From Laspinema olomoucense D3b (GTDB lineage: Bacteria; Cyanobacteriota; Cyanobacteriia; Cyanobacteriales; Laspinemataceae), in the NCBI RefSeq assembly GCF_025370785.1, contig NZ_JAMXFA010000005.1, forward strand, positions 173,508 to 237,507: a stretch of 64,000 nucleotides of DNA, written 5' to 3'. Below the pieces are notes generated by a model. That model worked only from the letters and a program-made list of their open reading frames with translations, did no database searches and had not been told where the DNA came from. The position numbers were made by a program, and so were the translations under genes. Positions 44,388 through 54,300 of this stretch are shown here, one piece after another. The first letter of the stretch is position 1. Each line of letters opens with the position of its first letter.

Positions 44388-47270
44388 ATGACCCAATCTG
44401 AAGCCGAACTCGAACAAAACCTAATTGAACGCCTTGCCAGACTAGGTTACGAACCTGTCACGATCCGCAATGCTGCTGAACTGACTGCCAACCTCAAAAC
44501 CCAACTCGAAAAACATAATAACATCACCCTCAGCGACCAAGAATTTAAAAGCATCCTCAACCATCTCGACAAAGGCAATGTTTTCGATCGCGCCAAACGC
44601 CTCCGTGACAAAATGGAACTCAGACGCGACGACGGCACTACTTTTTATCTAGAATTTATAAACATAGAACACTGGTGTCAAAATCAATACCAACTCACCA
44701 ACCAAATCACGAACCAAGGCAGTTACAAAAACCGCTATGACGTAACCTTATTAATCAACGGCTTGCCCCTAGTTCAAATTGAGCTCAAACGCCGGGGACT
44801 CGAACTTAAAGAAGCATTTAACCAAATCAACCGCTACCAACGCCACTCTTACAGCGCAGATCATGGACTGTTTCAATATGTCCAAATATTCGTCATCTCC
44901 AACGGGGTAAATACTCGCTACTACGCCAACAACCGGAAACAAGAGTATAAACAAACCTTCTATTGGGCAGACGAAGACAATAACCTACTCACCAACCTGG
45001 ACGACTTTGCCGATCGCTTCTTGGAAAAATGCCACCTTTCCAAAATGATTTGTCAATACATCGTCCTGCACGAATCTAATAAAGTGCTGATGGTGCTACG
45101 TCCCTACCAATATTATGCCGTTGAAACCCTTATTGAGCGGGTCAAAAACACTAATAAAAACGGCTATATCTGGCACACCACGGGGTCAGGCAAGACCCTC
45201 ACCAGCTTCAAAGCTGCCCAAATTCTCACCAAACTTCCTACGGTTCATAAAGTCCTGTTTGTGGTCGATCGCGCGGATCTCGACTTTCAAACCAGTAAAG
45301 AATTTAACTACTTTAGCCCCGATTGCGTTGACACCACGGACAACACCCAACAACTCGTTACACAAATGTCGGGGAATAGTCCCCTGATCGTCACTACGAT
45401 CCAAAAACTCAACCGGGCGATCAGTTCCTCACGCCATGAAGCGGATATGCTTCCCCTACGAGATAAACGGATTATCTTTATCTTTGACGAGTGCCACCGC
45501 TCCCAATTTGGGGAAACCCACCGCAAAATCACGCGATTTTTCCAAAATGCGCAACTGTTTGGCTTTACCGGCACTCCGATTTTTGCCGAAAAAAATGTCT
45601 ATGTGAAAGATGGCTTAAAACTATCGACTGCCTCTTTATTTACAGAATGCTTGCACCGATATGTGATTACCAATGCGATCGCCGATGAAAATGTCCTTAA
45701 ATTTTCCGTCGAATATTGGGGCAAGCTAAAACGCAAAGACGGCACTATAATTCCTGAGCCAAAGGGCGATCGAGAGTTTTTTGAAAACCCCGATCGCATT
45801 TCTATGATTGTAGATTGGATTATTGAAAACCATCACCGAAAAACCCACCGCAAAAAGTTCTCCGCTATGTTCTGCGTCAGCAGTGTAAACACCCTGATTA
45901 CCTATTACGAGGCATTTAAAGCCAAAAAACAACAGGGATTACACGATCTGCGCGTTGTCACCATCTTTACTCCCCTTGACAACGAAGACGATGACGAAGC
46001 CAACGGACTGATTGGTGAACCGGATTTTAATATTGCCACAGATCCCAGTCGCCGCCACCATAGCCGGGATAAGCTGAATGAATTTATCGCAGACTATAAC
46101 CAGATGTATAAAACCCAACATTCTGCGAAAGATAGTCAGGCATTCTACGCTTATTATAAAGATATTTCTAAACGGATGAAAGACCGCGATCGCGAAGATG
46201 CCCAAGACGCAGACTGGGCCGATATTCTATTAGTGGTCAATATGTTTCTCACTGGGTTTGATGTTAAAAAAATTAATACCCTTTACGTTGACAAAAATCT
46301 CAAGTATCACGGACTAATTCAAGCCTATTCCCGCACCAATCGCATCTTAGGCGAACTTAAATCCCAGGGAAATATCGTTTGCTTCCGCAACCTCAAGGAG
46401 AATACCGATGATGCAGTTGCGCTTTTTTCTGATGAAAACGCCAAGGAAGAAATTTTTATTCAACCCTATGAGTATCATGTGGAAAAATTTAACGAAGGGG
46501 TTAAAACCCTGAAGGCGATCGCCCCGATTCCCCCTGATGTCAATAAATTGATTAATGAAGATGACCAAGTAGAGTTTGTTAAGGCTTTTCGGAATCTGAT
46601 TCGGTGTTTAAATGTGAGTAAATCATTCACTGAGTTTAATTTTTCTGATTTAGATTTAGATGAACAAACTTTTGAAGATTATAAAAGTAAATATCTGGAT
46701 ATCTATGACAGAACCCGGTCCAAACCCGATGAAGAAAAAGAATCCTTGGTGGAGGAAGTCGATTTTGAATTGGAACTAATCCAGCGAGATGAAATTAATG
46801 TTTCCTATATCCTCAAACTCCTGGGCAGACTCCAGCGCGATCGGCAAACCGATGTCACATCCGAAGAGTACCAGAGCCAGAAAGCCTCTATCCTGGAACT
46901 CCTGGGCAAAGAAGCCCAATTACGCAGCAAACGGGATTTACTAGAGAAATTTATCGACGAGCGATTACCCACCCTTGACCCCGAAGAAAAAATCGAAGCC
47001 GTTTTTCAGGACTTCTGGACTCAAGAACGGATAACTGCAATTGAGCAATTTTGTCAGGCAGAAAACTTAAAAATCGAAGCAGTTAATCAAATGATTGCTG
47101 ATTATCAATTTTCGGGAAAAGAGCCACTCAGAGAAATGGTGCTGAGTGCTTGCAAGCAAACACCCAAATTATTAGAACGTAAAAAGGTGTTTGCACGAGT
47201 GGTATCCAAATTACTGGAGATCATTAACAAGTTTGACGAGGCGATCGGTGCCCTTGATGAGGAAGAATAA
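44388..47270 (+). CDS. hsdR: Type I restriction endonuclease subunit HsdR
   Basis: 960 residues. The N-terminal nuclease motif is seen in LPLVQIELKRRG (ExK), followed by the SF2 translocase: Walker A TTGSGKTLT, DEAD-type box FIFDECHRSQFG, motif III FGFTGTPIF and later motifs (VNMFLTGFDVKK; YSRTNRIL). HsdR gives ATP-dependent DNA translocation and cleavage with HsdM/HsdS. It is complete in length. It is separated from hsdS by 1.7 kb of cargo but still on the same strand, 3 bp after the broken PIN gene. Confidence 0.93.
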   Translation: MTQSEAELEQNLIERLARLGYEPVTIRNAAELTANLKTQLEKHNNITLSDQEFKSILNHLDKGNVFDRAKRLRDKMELRRDDGTTFYLEFINIEHWCQNQYQLTNQITNQGSYKNRYDVTLLINGLPLVQIELKRRGLELKEAFNQINRYQRHSYSADHGLFQYVQIFVISNGVNTRYYANNRKQEYKQTFYWADEDNNLLTNLDDFADRFLEKCHLSKMICQYIVLHESNKVLMVLRPYQYYAVETLIERVKNTNKNGYIWHTTGSGKTLTSFKAAQILTKLPTVHKVLFVVDRADLDFQTSKEFNYFSPDCVDTTDNTQQLVTQMSGNSPLIVTTIQKLNRAISSSRHEADMLPLRDKRIIFIFDECHRSQFGETHRKITRFFQNAQLFGFTGTPIFAEKNVYVKDGLKLSTASLFTECLHRYVITNAIADENVLKFSVEYWGKLKRKDGTIIPEPKGDREFFENPDRISMIVDWIIENHHRKTHRKKFSAMFCVSSVNTLITYYEAFKAKKQQGLHDLRVVTIFTPLDNEDDDEANGLIGEPDFNIATDPSRRHHSRDKLNEFIADYNQMYKTQHSAKDSQAFYAYYKDISKRMKDRDREDAQDADWADILLVVNMFLTGFDVKKINTLYVDKNLKYHGLIQAYSRTNRILGELKSQGNIVCFRNLKENTDDAVALFSDENAKEEIFIQPYEYHVEKFNEGVKTLKAIAPIPPDVNKLINEDDQVEFVKAFRNLIRCLNVSKSFTEFNFSDLDLDEQTFEDYKSKYLDIYDRTRSKPDEEKESLVEEVDFELELIQRDEINVSYILKLLGRLQRDRQTDVTSEEYQSQKASILELLGKEAQLRSKRDLLEKFIDERLPTLDPEEKIEAVFQDFWTQERITAIEQFCQAENLKIEAVNQMIADYQFSGKEPLREMVLSACKQTPKLLERKKVFARVVSKLLEIINKFDEAIGALDEEE

Positions 47271-47291
47271 ACATCACTCACTGTAGCAAAA

Positions 47292-47765
47292 ACCTGCACC
47301 CTGAAGGGTGGGGCTATACGGACGAAGCCCGCCTGCGCGGGCTGAAGAGAAAACCGATTTTTGACAACGGGATATTATACGGAATTCGGTTGTGACAGGT
47401 CTATCAAAACCCGCAGGCTGAAGCCCGGGGCTATAGGGACGAAGCCCGCCTGCGCGGGCTGAAGAGAAAACCGATTTTTGACAACAGGATATTATACGGA
47501 ATTCGGTTGTGACAGGTCTATCAAAACCCGCAGGCTGAAGCCTGGGGCTACAGGGACGAAGCCCGCCTGCGCGGGCTGAAGAGAAAACCGATTTTTGACA
47601 ACAGGATATTATAGAGAAAACCGATTTTTGACAACAGGATATTATACGGAATTCGGTTGTGACAGGTCTATCAAAACCCGCAGGCTGTTCGCGTAGCGTT
47701 CCGTAAGGAAAGCCCGGAGGCTATAGGGACGAAGCCTGCCTGCGCAGGCTAAAAGAGAAAATCGA
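47292..47765. repeat. 117-bp tandem repeat array
   Basis: Units beginning GAAGCCCGCCTGCGCGGGCT start at 47324, 47441 and 47558 (exact 117-bp period), with a diverged fourth start at 47731. The last interval is 173 bp because of an internal repeat of GAGAAAACCGATTTTTGACA and following bases, plus an inserted CGCGTAGCGTTCCGTAAGGA. A single related copy lies at 15007-15068. Each unit contains a strong GC hairpin. Not CRISPR: units are contiguous without spacers. Confidence 0.88.
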
Positions 47766-47787
47766 CTTCTACCAACCGGATTTGGTA

Positions 47788-49932
47788 TTACTCTGAGGTA
47801 ACGCGATCGGTGGCGAGTTTCAGGTGATAGGATAAAGGCTCAGTGGCATTGGAGATTACAATAATTTCATAATAGCCAGATTCGGGTAAAACGCCGCTCC
47901 AAGACTGATCGGAAGAATCTTCCAGGAGTGGGTCACTTGTACGGGTTGGAGGATAGAGAGAGATCCGCAGGTTGGGATTCGCCTGTAAAGATAAGCGCAG
48001 AATTTGACCGGCAAAGAGATAGGCGGTATAGGCTTTTCCCTCACCGGAGGCGAGGGTTCCTGTAACCTGATGTCGAAATTGACCTGGGGAGAATTCAATG
48101 GTTTCAAGGGTTTTCCCTTGTTGTAAGGCAGTGAGTTGATCGGAAACGATCGCCTGCCAGATTTGGCCCACAGGTTGATTAATAAACTCGACCCCTTGCT
48201 GTTCGGGAAAGTGAGAGAAAAATTGAGCATCGGCTAAATCATACAGTGCGCGGCTACTCAGTTGTAATTGATTCACCGCCCTTGACACTTGATCGCGTTG
48301 TTGGTGATCATAACTCCCCAAACCCCGGCGCGCTTGGTCACTTAAAGTCCCTAAATAATCCAACAGTTCAGCAGCCAACTCATCCCAGCGCGATCGCCAC
48401 AGCTCATCAACGGGGTCATAACTTAGAACAATCCCCCGTTGACTGGGATATCGTTCGTAAAAGACTTCATTAACAAGATTCACATAAAACTCATAAGAAA
48501 TCCCCAGTTCCTCTCGGCGATCGCGCAGGGCTGCTTTGCGCTTAAATTCCTCCGGGGAATAACGGGAGGAAAATTCCACTAAATCCGGATCAACATCTTC
48601 AAATAAATCGGGTTTTTCACCAGAACCCGTCGGTTGCATGGGATTATATTTAACCCACTGTCTGCCGCCCCACCAACCCGCACTCCCGGCACCCACAACT
48701 AACATCACCACTAATAACAGCGTACCCCACCAAGGGAGTCGCCCGAGGCGAGACTGTGGAATTCCGGTAACGGCACCAGTCCCGGTAATTTCCCCTACCG
48801 ATGCGGGGAAGGGGGATAATGAACCCGAATTGACATTTTTAGGTATGGAAATGCTCTCCGGGGGGAGTTGCGTGGGAAACACCGTCCCGGGTAGGGAAGA
48901 ATGGGGCAGGGGAGGGGGTGCCGGGGGTTGAGAGCGAGGCCCTAGAGTGCCTGTGGATTGGACCTCAGCGATCGCCTGTAAAACCTGAGTCGCACTTTGG
49001 AAGCGATCGCCCACCCGACGGGCCAGCATCTTTTTCAGGACCTGTTGCAAACCCGGTGGCATCTCCCCAAGTCCATCCTTTCCCCAATTCAAATCTTGAG
49101 GATCAAAAAATGGCTGGGGTTCTTCCCCCGTCAACAACACCAAAACCGTCACCCCAAGGGCATATAAATCGCTGTGGGGATACACCTGGCCCAGCATCAT
49201 CTGTTCTTCCGGTGCATATCCCACCTTACCCAGGCGGGTAGCAACAGGCATGGGAGGACTGGTAACCGGCAGGCTGATCACCTGGGACTCCACCTGGGCC
49301 GCCACTTGCTTAACCCCACCAAAATCAATCAAAACCGGCAACTGATCTAAATTCCTGAAAATCAGATTATCCGGGGAGATATCCCGATGAATCACCCCAC
49401 GGGAGTGGATGTAATCCAAAACAGGTAAAAGTTGTTGCAGTAACTGCGTCACCTCGCCAACGGTGAATTGCTGCCCTTGCTGACGGCGTTGGGAGAGTAA
49501 TACCCGGTAGTTTGGACCTTCTACATAATCTTGCACCAGAAACAACCGGCTGCGACCCTCAACGGGCGATCGGCACAGTTCCCGGAATTTCGGAATCTGC
49601 CGGTGTTGGAGTTGGTAGAGCACACCGGCTTCCCTAGCGAACAGTTCCTCGGCTTTTTGCTGGGCGTAGGTCCCTTGAACCTTGGGGGCAAATTCTTTGA
49701 GAACGCAGCGTTCGTTAAAACGGTTGATATCTTCAGCCAGATAAGTGCGTCCGAAGCCCCCATGACCGAGTTCTCGCACCAGTCGGTAGCGATCGCCCAC
49801 AATGGTTCCCGCAGAAATGGCTCCTATTGAGATTCCCTCCGCGCCTAGCACCTTTAAAGGTTCGCCACAGGACTGGCAGAAGCGACTTCCGGGGAAATTA
49901 TCATGTCCTTTACTGCAAAAGAGGGGCTTCAT
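47788..49932 (-). CDS. Ser/Thr protein kinase with zinc ribbon and C-terminal sensor-like region
   Basis: About 714 residues from the ATG at 49932. A double CxxC zinc ribbon (FCSKGHDNFPGSRFCQSCG) is followed by a Hanks kinase: glycine loop ELGHGGFGRTYLAED, catalytic HRD as VIHRDISPDNLIF and DFG as LIDFGGVKQ. After a Pro-rich linker comes one membrane span (GTLLLVVMLVVGAGSAGW, about residue 405), then an extracytoplasmic or lumenal part with YSPEEFKRKAALRDRREELG and a beta-rich end. The architecture is typical of cyanobacterial SpkB-like kinases. Substrates are unknown. Confidence 0.88.
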   Translation of the reverse strand: MKPLFCSKGHDNFPGSRFCQSCGEPLKVLGAEGISIGAISAGTIVGDRYRLVRELGHGGFGRTYLAEDINRFNERCVLKEFAPKVQGTYAQQKAEELFAREAGVLYQLQHRQIPKFRELCRSPVEGRSRLFLVQDYVEGPNYRVLLSQRRQQGQQFTVGEVTQLLQQLLPVLDYIHSRGVIHRDISPDNLIFRNLDQLPVLIDFGGVKQVAAQVESQVISLPVTSPPMPVATRLGKVGYAPEEQMMLGQVYPHSDLYALGVTVLVLLTGEEPQPFFDPQDLNWGKDGLGEMPPGLQQVLKKMLARRVGDRFQSATQVLQAIAEVQSTGTLGPRSQPPAPPPLPHSSLPGTVFPTQLPPESISIPKNVNSGSLSPFPASVGEITGTGAVTGIPQSRLGRLPWWGTLLLVVMLVVGAGSAGWWGGRQWVKYNPMQPTGSGEKPDLFEDVDPDLVEFSSRYSPEEFKRKAALRDRREELGISYEFYVNLVNEVFYERYPSQRGIVLSYDPVDELWRSRWDELAAELLDYLGTLSDQARRGLGSYDHQQRDQVSRAVNQLQLSSRALYDLADAQFFSHFPEQQGVEFINQPVGQIWQAIVSDQLTALQQGKTLETIEFSPGQFRHQVTGTLASGEGKAYTAYLFAGQILRLSLQANPNLRISLYPPTRTSDPLLEDSSDQSWSGVLPESGYYEIIVISNATEPLSYHLKLATDRVTSE

Positions 49933-50068
49933 CTCGGTTTCGCTCTCCCACAGGGGGTCAGTATTGCTATAACAATTCACCCTTGATTGTACAAAGTGTT
50001 TCCTTCTAGAAGCTACCCAGATTTTATTCTTTTTTAGACTTGTCCGTTCTTCTTTACTCCGTTCCCCT

Positions 50069-52798
50069 TTATCCTCCGGGAGAGCCTTGACAAAAAGGAG
50101 CCGATATGCAATTTAACCGGGTGGGGGTGACATTTTGTGCTAAAAGCGTATAGGCGGCGTTAGAGTCTAGGGGTTTGGAGAACAAATACCCCTGTCCAAA
50201 TTCGCAGTTCAGAGTTTGTAACTGTTCCAGTTGAGCGATAGTTTCGATGCCTTCAGAAATGGTGGTAATGTGGGTATGCTGGGCCAAAATAACGATCGCT
50301 TCTACAATAGCTAATCCCTTGGGATCGCGGCTCATTTGATTAATAAAAGAGCGGTCAATTTTCAGAGTATCAATGGGAAACTGATGCAGACGACTCAGGG
50401 AAGAATATCCCGTGCCAAAATCATCGATCGCCAACTGAAATCCCATTGCTTTGAGCTGGTGGAGAGTTGTCACTAAAGCCGGAGTTTCCTTTAAAGAAGT
50501 TTCCGTAATTTCCAGCTTAATCGAGGAAGCCTCTACACCAACTTCCTGCAAAATTCGATCCAAACGCTCGACCATCCCTAATTGTTCTAACTGCTGACCT
50601 GACAAATTAATACTCATCGTCAAGCTGCGATAATAAGGAAATCGTAATTGCCACTCTCGTAACTGGCAGCAAGCAGCCTGAAAAATCCACCAACTCATTG
50701 AGGCAATTAGCCCCGTTTCTTCGGCGATGGGAATAAATTCGGCGGGAGAAACCAACCCGCGTTGAGGATGATTCCACCGGACTAATGCCTCAAATCCGAC
50801 AATCTCTCCATTAATCAGGGAGACAATCGGCTGGTAGTGTAAGCAAAATTCTTCGCGCTCAATAGCAAGGCGTAAATCCTTTTCCACTTGCATAATCGCC
50901 AGCGATCGGTCATGCATTTTGCGATCAAACACCACATAGCGATCGCGACCTCGACTCTTGGCGTAATACAAGGCTTCATCCGCAGCAGCAATCAGTTCAT
51001 CAGGCGTTGTATCAAGTCGGGGGATAATAGTGGCAATCCCTTGGCTCAGAGTGACAATTTCTCGTACCGTCGAACTCCGGTGTTCCAGATTCACTTCTTC
51101 CACTGCCTGTCGAATTTGTTCCGCCACTTGGACCGCCCCCGGTACATTCGTGGCCGGTAACACCACCACAAATTCTTCCCCGCCATAGCGGGCCACTAAA
51201 TCCCCTTGACGTTTGACAACTGAAGCGACTGCCCGGGCAATTTTCTTGAGGCATTCATCCCCGGCTTGATGTCCGTAAGTATCGTTATAGCGTTTGAAAA
51301 AGTCTACATCAATCAAAATTACCGACAAAGGAGATTGCGATCGCATTAATCGCTTCCATTCCTGTTCCAACACCGTATCAAAAATGCGGCGATTAGCAAT
51401 CTGAGTTAATCCGTCTGTGGTCGCTAATTTTTCCAGTTCCGCATTGGCTATTCTCAATTGTTGATACAGCAAGGATTGTTGGATCGCCGCTTCGTGGAGG
51501 TTTTCATTGGCTTGAGATAACTCCTGAGAGCGGTCTAGTAATGCCTGCTGTAACCAGTAGCGATCGGTGATATCATCAATCACCCACAGCCGACCCGGAA
51601 CATTGCGAATCCGAGTAGCGGTAATGGATATGCTCAACACTTTCCGTTCAGGTTGTGTAAAGACCCACTGCCAATTGCGAATCTCCATCGCCGGTTCTTG
51701 GAACAGTTGGGCCGCTTGAGCACATAGGGCCTCCTGATTATCCGCATTTGCTCGCAACTTCGCCATTGCTAGGGCGATTTCTAAGGGTTTAACCTCTCCA
51801 GGCTGTAAATCCAGGTGTTGAGCTGCACTGGGATTGAGCCAACTCTGTTCCCCCTGATCATCTACAAAAATCACCCCTTGGGGAATCGTTTCCAGAATCG
51901 CCCCCAGGCGGATCGTTGTCCGTTCCAGTCGCCAGGTTGTGTCTTGAAACTGCAGTAACATTCGCAGTTCCCCACGCAGGGATTCCAGACAGCGTTTGAG
52001 ATCAGGAGTGAGAGTAACATTGCGAGACCAAATGATTAAAATTCCCCCGCAGAGGCCCTCCGCCCCCTCCGTCACCCTAGGTTGCAAGGGCAAAACGGCC
52101 AAAGTCTTTGTACCCGCAGCGATTAAACTGCGAATTGCCCCCGGTTGGTGGGGATAATTTTGATAATACAAGCAGCGATTCAAGGCGATCGCCTCGGCAA
52201 ACAGTTGGGGAGAGGTTAATCTATCCGCTAATACCGTTGGGGGAAGACAGACGACTGCCTCAGCGGTGACTTCATCCACCTGTCGCAAGGCGATCGCCGC
52301 ATCTGCATCCACCAGGGTCATCAGCAAGCTTAAGGTATGACTCAGAACCATTTCCGGAGTCCCTGTTGCTTGCTCATCCGCCAATTGCAGTTGCATCGAT
52401 TGCAACGCGAATTGCCACTCCACCTGACGCAAAAATTTCCCCAGTTCTACCCCCGCCAAGGCCACCCCCGCCAAGGCTACACCATAGCTATAAGCAAATA
52501 CTCCCTGACCGGGTGGGACATCTAACAGGGCCACTAACGTGATTCCCAGGATTGAGATGGGAACAATCAACACCGGGCGTAAAATTCCCACCATCACGAG
52601 AGTCAAGGCGACGGGCCAAACCGGAGTCCATCGGAGTAACCATCCCAACAGCAACAAGACCAGAATCGACTCGAAAACCCTGGGTGCAAACCGGGGTAAG
52701 CGGTCTGGACTCAGTTGTTCAGCTTGTTCCGGTTGAAAAAACTGAGTAAACCGAGTAAACCGAGTAAACGGAGTAAAGCGAGTCAATTGGACAAACAT
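50069..52798 (-). CDS. Membrane PAS-GGDEF-EAL protein (c-di-GMP turnover)
   Basis: 909 residues. N-terminal membrane spans (about 45-125), a GAF-like region (about 150-290), a PAS domain (IPQGVIFVDDQGEQSWLNPS, about 310), a coiled coil, then GGDEF with ARYGGEEF and the inhibitory RxxD (RQGD) five residues before it, and EAL with GFEALVRW and DDFGTGYSSL. Both synthesis and hydrolysis motifs look intact. The start overlaps the end of the upstream hydrolase gene by 16 bp. The first 20 residues are a TRFTPFTRFTRFTQF repeat encoded by 9-bp tandem repeats. Confidence 0.9.
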   Translation of the reverse strand: MFVQLTRFTPFTRFTRFTQFFQPEQAEQLSPDRLPRFAPRVFESILVLLLLGWLLRWTPVWPVALTLVMVGILRPVLIVPISILGITLVALLDVPPGQGVFAYSYGVALAGVALAGVELGKFLRQVEWQFALQSMQLQLADEQATGTPEMVLSHTLSLLMTLVDADAAIALRQVDEVTAEAVVCLPPTVLADRLTSPQLFAEAIALNRCLYYQNYPHQPGAIRSLIAAGTKTLAVLPLQPRVTEGAEGLCGGILIIWSRNVTLTPDLKRCLESLRGELRMLLQFQDTTWRLERTTIRLGAILETIPQGVIFVDDQGEQSWLNPSAAQHLDLQPGEVKPLEIALAMAKLRANADNQEALCAQAAQLFQEPAMEIRNWQWVFTQPERKVLSISITATRIRNVPGRLWVIDDITDRYWLQQALLDRSQELSQANENLHEAAIQQSLLYQQLRIANAELEKLATTDGLTQIANRRIFDTVLEQEWKRLMRSQSPLSVILIDVDFFKRYNDTYGHQAGDECLKKIARAVASVVKRQGDLVARYGGEEFVVVLPATNVPGAVQVAEQIRQAVEEVNLEHRSSTVREIVTLSQGIATIIPRLDTTPDELIAAADEALYYAKSRGRDRYVVFDRKMHDRSLAIMQVEKDLRLAIEREEFCLHYQPIVSLINGEIVGFEALVRWNHPQRGLVSPAEFIPIAEETGLIASMSWWIFQAACCQLREWQLRFPYYRSLTMSINLSGQQLEQLGMVERLDRILQEVGVEASSIKLEITETSLKETPALVTTLHQLKAMGFQLAIDDFGTGYSSLSRLHQFPIDTLKIDRSFINQMSRDPKGLAIVEAIVILAQHTHITTISEGIETIAQLEQLQTLNCEFGQGYLFSKPLDSNAAYTLLAQNVTPTRLNCISAPFCQGSPGG

Positions 52799-53589
52799 GA
52801 TGCGATCGCCTTCGATACGGTCTCTGGTGTACTTAAGTGGGGAAAATGTCCCTCGGACCTGATCGGAATCAGTGTGCTATTGGGGATTTTTTCGGCCAGG
52901 TACTCCCCGACTACTGCCGGTACTGCCGGATCATCGGTGGACTGGATAATCACCGTGGGAACTTGCAGGCGCGATAAGTCTCCCCGGTGATCCGACTGAA
53001 AGATGGTTTTGGCAATCCCTAATGCAATATCCGGACGCATCGCTAAGAGGTTTTTAGCAAAACCCATTGCTAATTCTGGTTGGTCCGGGTTACCCATCAT
53101 CAACTGGGCAAACCCGCTGGCCCAAGCATGATAATTTGAGGACATCGCCTGATACAGGCCATCGAGATCGGATTGGTCAAATCCCCCCACATATCCCCCA
53201 TCGTTCAGATAGCGTGGCGATGAATTTAATAAAATCAGTTGTCTAAACCGTTTTGGTTCTGATAAGGCCGCCAGTACCCCCACCATCCCACTGACGGAAT
53301 GACCCACAAAAATACAGTCCTGGAGTTTGAGTTCGTGGCACAAATCCAGTAAGTCCTCAGCATAGCTGTGCAAACTGCTGTAGCGACGCGGACTATAGGC
53401 GGATAAATCCGAGTTCCCACAGCCGACTAAATCAAATAAGACAATTCGATAATTGGGCTCAAATACCTTGACCTGGTTGCACCACGCGGTTTGATCGGTT
53501 CCAAAACCGTGGGCAAAAATTATCGTTTCACTGCCCTGACCCACCAGGTTAACGTTATTTCGAGCAAGGATGCTAGTTGTAAGCAACAT
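52783..53589 (-). CDS. RsbQ-like alpha/beta hydrolase
   Basis: 268 residues. NNVNLVGQGSETIIFAHGFG matches the start of RsbQ/KAI2-type hydrolases. Catalytic Ser in FVGHSVSGM, Asp in QSTDDPAVP and His in RSEGHFPHL complete the triad. In Bacillus, RsbQ works with the PAS-phosphatase RsbP, probably delivering a small ligand to its PAS domain. Here the overlapping downstream gene encodes a PAS-GGDEF-EAL protein, so by analogy the hydrolase may feed its PAS domain. That coupling is inferred from position. Confidence 0.87.
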   Translation of the reverse strand: MLLTTSILARNNVNLVGQGSETIIFAHGFGTDQTAWCNQVKVFEPNYRIVLFDLVGCGNSDLSAYSPRRYSSLHSYAEDLLDLCHELKLQDCIFVGHSVSGMVGVLAALSEPKRFRQLILLNSSPRYLNDGGYVGGFDQSDLDGLYQAMSSNYHAWASGFAQLMMGNPDQPELAMGFAKNLLAMRPDIALGIAKTIFQSDHRGDLSRLQVPTVIIQSTDDPAVPAVVGEYLAEKIPNSTLIPIRSEGHFPHLSTPETVSKAIASCLSN

Positions 53590-53988
53590 ATATCTGTTTC
53601 CTTCACTGCTTTGACCTTTGAGGGAGTCCTCGTAGATGCACTCTTCGCGTTCTCCAACCCACTCGGCTGGGAAATCAGACTCCTACACTCACTGCGACAC
53701 AATTTCTCTATAAATTATTAAAACAAAATTAAGACCGCTAGAAAGTTAAGATAAATGTATTTAAGGCGACTGCATCTACTCCCCACTCCTTAGATAATTT
53801 TTCCCCTTTTTTTAGCCCTGATCACTTCCCCGATTGCGAGATCAAGGCAATTTATCAAAGGCCCCTCTATACCATTGGGTCAGGCAACCCCCACCGAGGG
53901 CGATCGCCTGACCCAACCGCCTCCAACCCCCTCCTAGACTTGACCCCCTCCCTAAATTATGATATAGACTTAAAAAATTTCACCGGCG
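53590..53988. other. Intergenic region, nothing assigned
   Basis: About 400 bp upstream of the hydrolase gene and downstream of the DUF6737 gene. It is AT-rich with one HIP1 site. No gene or clear hairpin is seen. Confidence 0.5.
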
Positions 53989-54255
53989 TTATCCCTCCTT
54001 CTCCTCCGTTCCCCCTTCCCTGAACTGGGCCTCGTAACGGTCCAAAATCCCACTCTCAATCATCAACCTCGGCCAAATTAATAAGAAAAACCCCATCCAC
54101 GCCACCAGAGGCACCGCAACGATCGCCGTTACCCAAAGTTTGTGAAACACCAGCCAACTGCCCACAATCAACGTTATCCCCGTTAACAAAATTGACCAAG
54201 GCTGACACCACCAGGGTTTATAATTCCAAGGATTCAAAGCCGGTTCTTGGGACAT
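53989..54255 (-). CDS. DUF6737-like small membrane protein
   Basis: 88 residues: NPWNYKPWWCQPWSILLTG at the start, then two membrane spans (SILLTGITLIVGSWLVF; VTAIVAVPLVAWMGFFLLIW) and a charged tail. The NPWNYKPWWCQPWSI signature is that of a conserved cyanobacterial family. Its function is unknown. It is divergent from the VOC gene with 45 bp between starts, so they may share a control region. Confidence 0.75.
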   Translation of the reverse strand: MSQEPALNPWNYKPWWCQPWSILLTGITLIVGSWLVFHKLWVTAIVAVPLVAWMGFFLLIWPRLMIESGILDRYEAQFREGGTEEKEG

Positions 54256-54300
54256 AAAACTCTCAAATAAAGAACAAACTCACTTTGTTTTATCATAGAT

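Noticed and set aside
47292..47765. CRISPR array
   Set aside because: Units are 117 bp and directly abutting, with no short repeat/variable spacer pattern and no cas genes.
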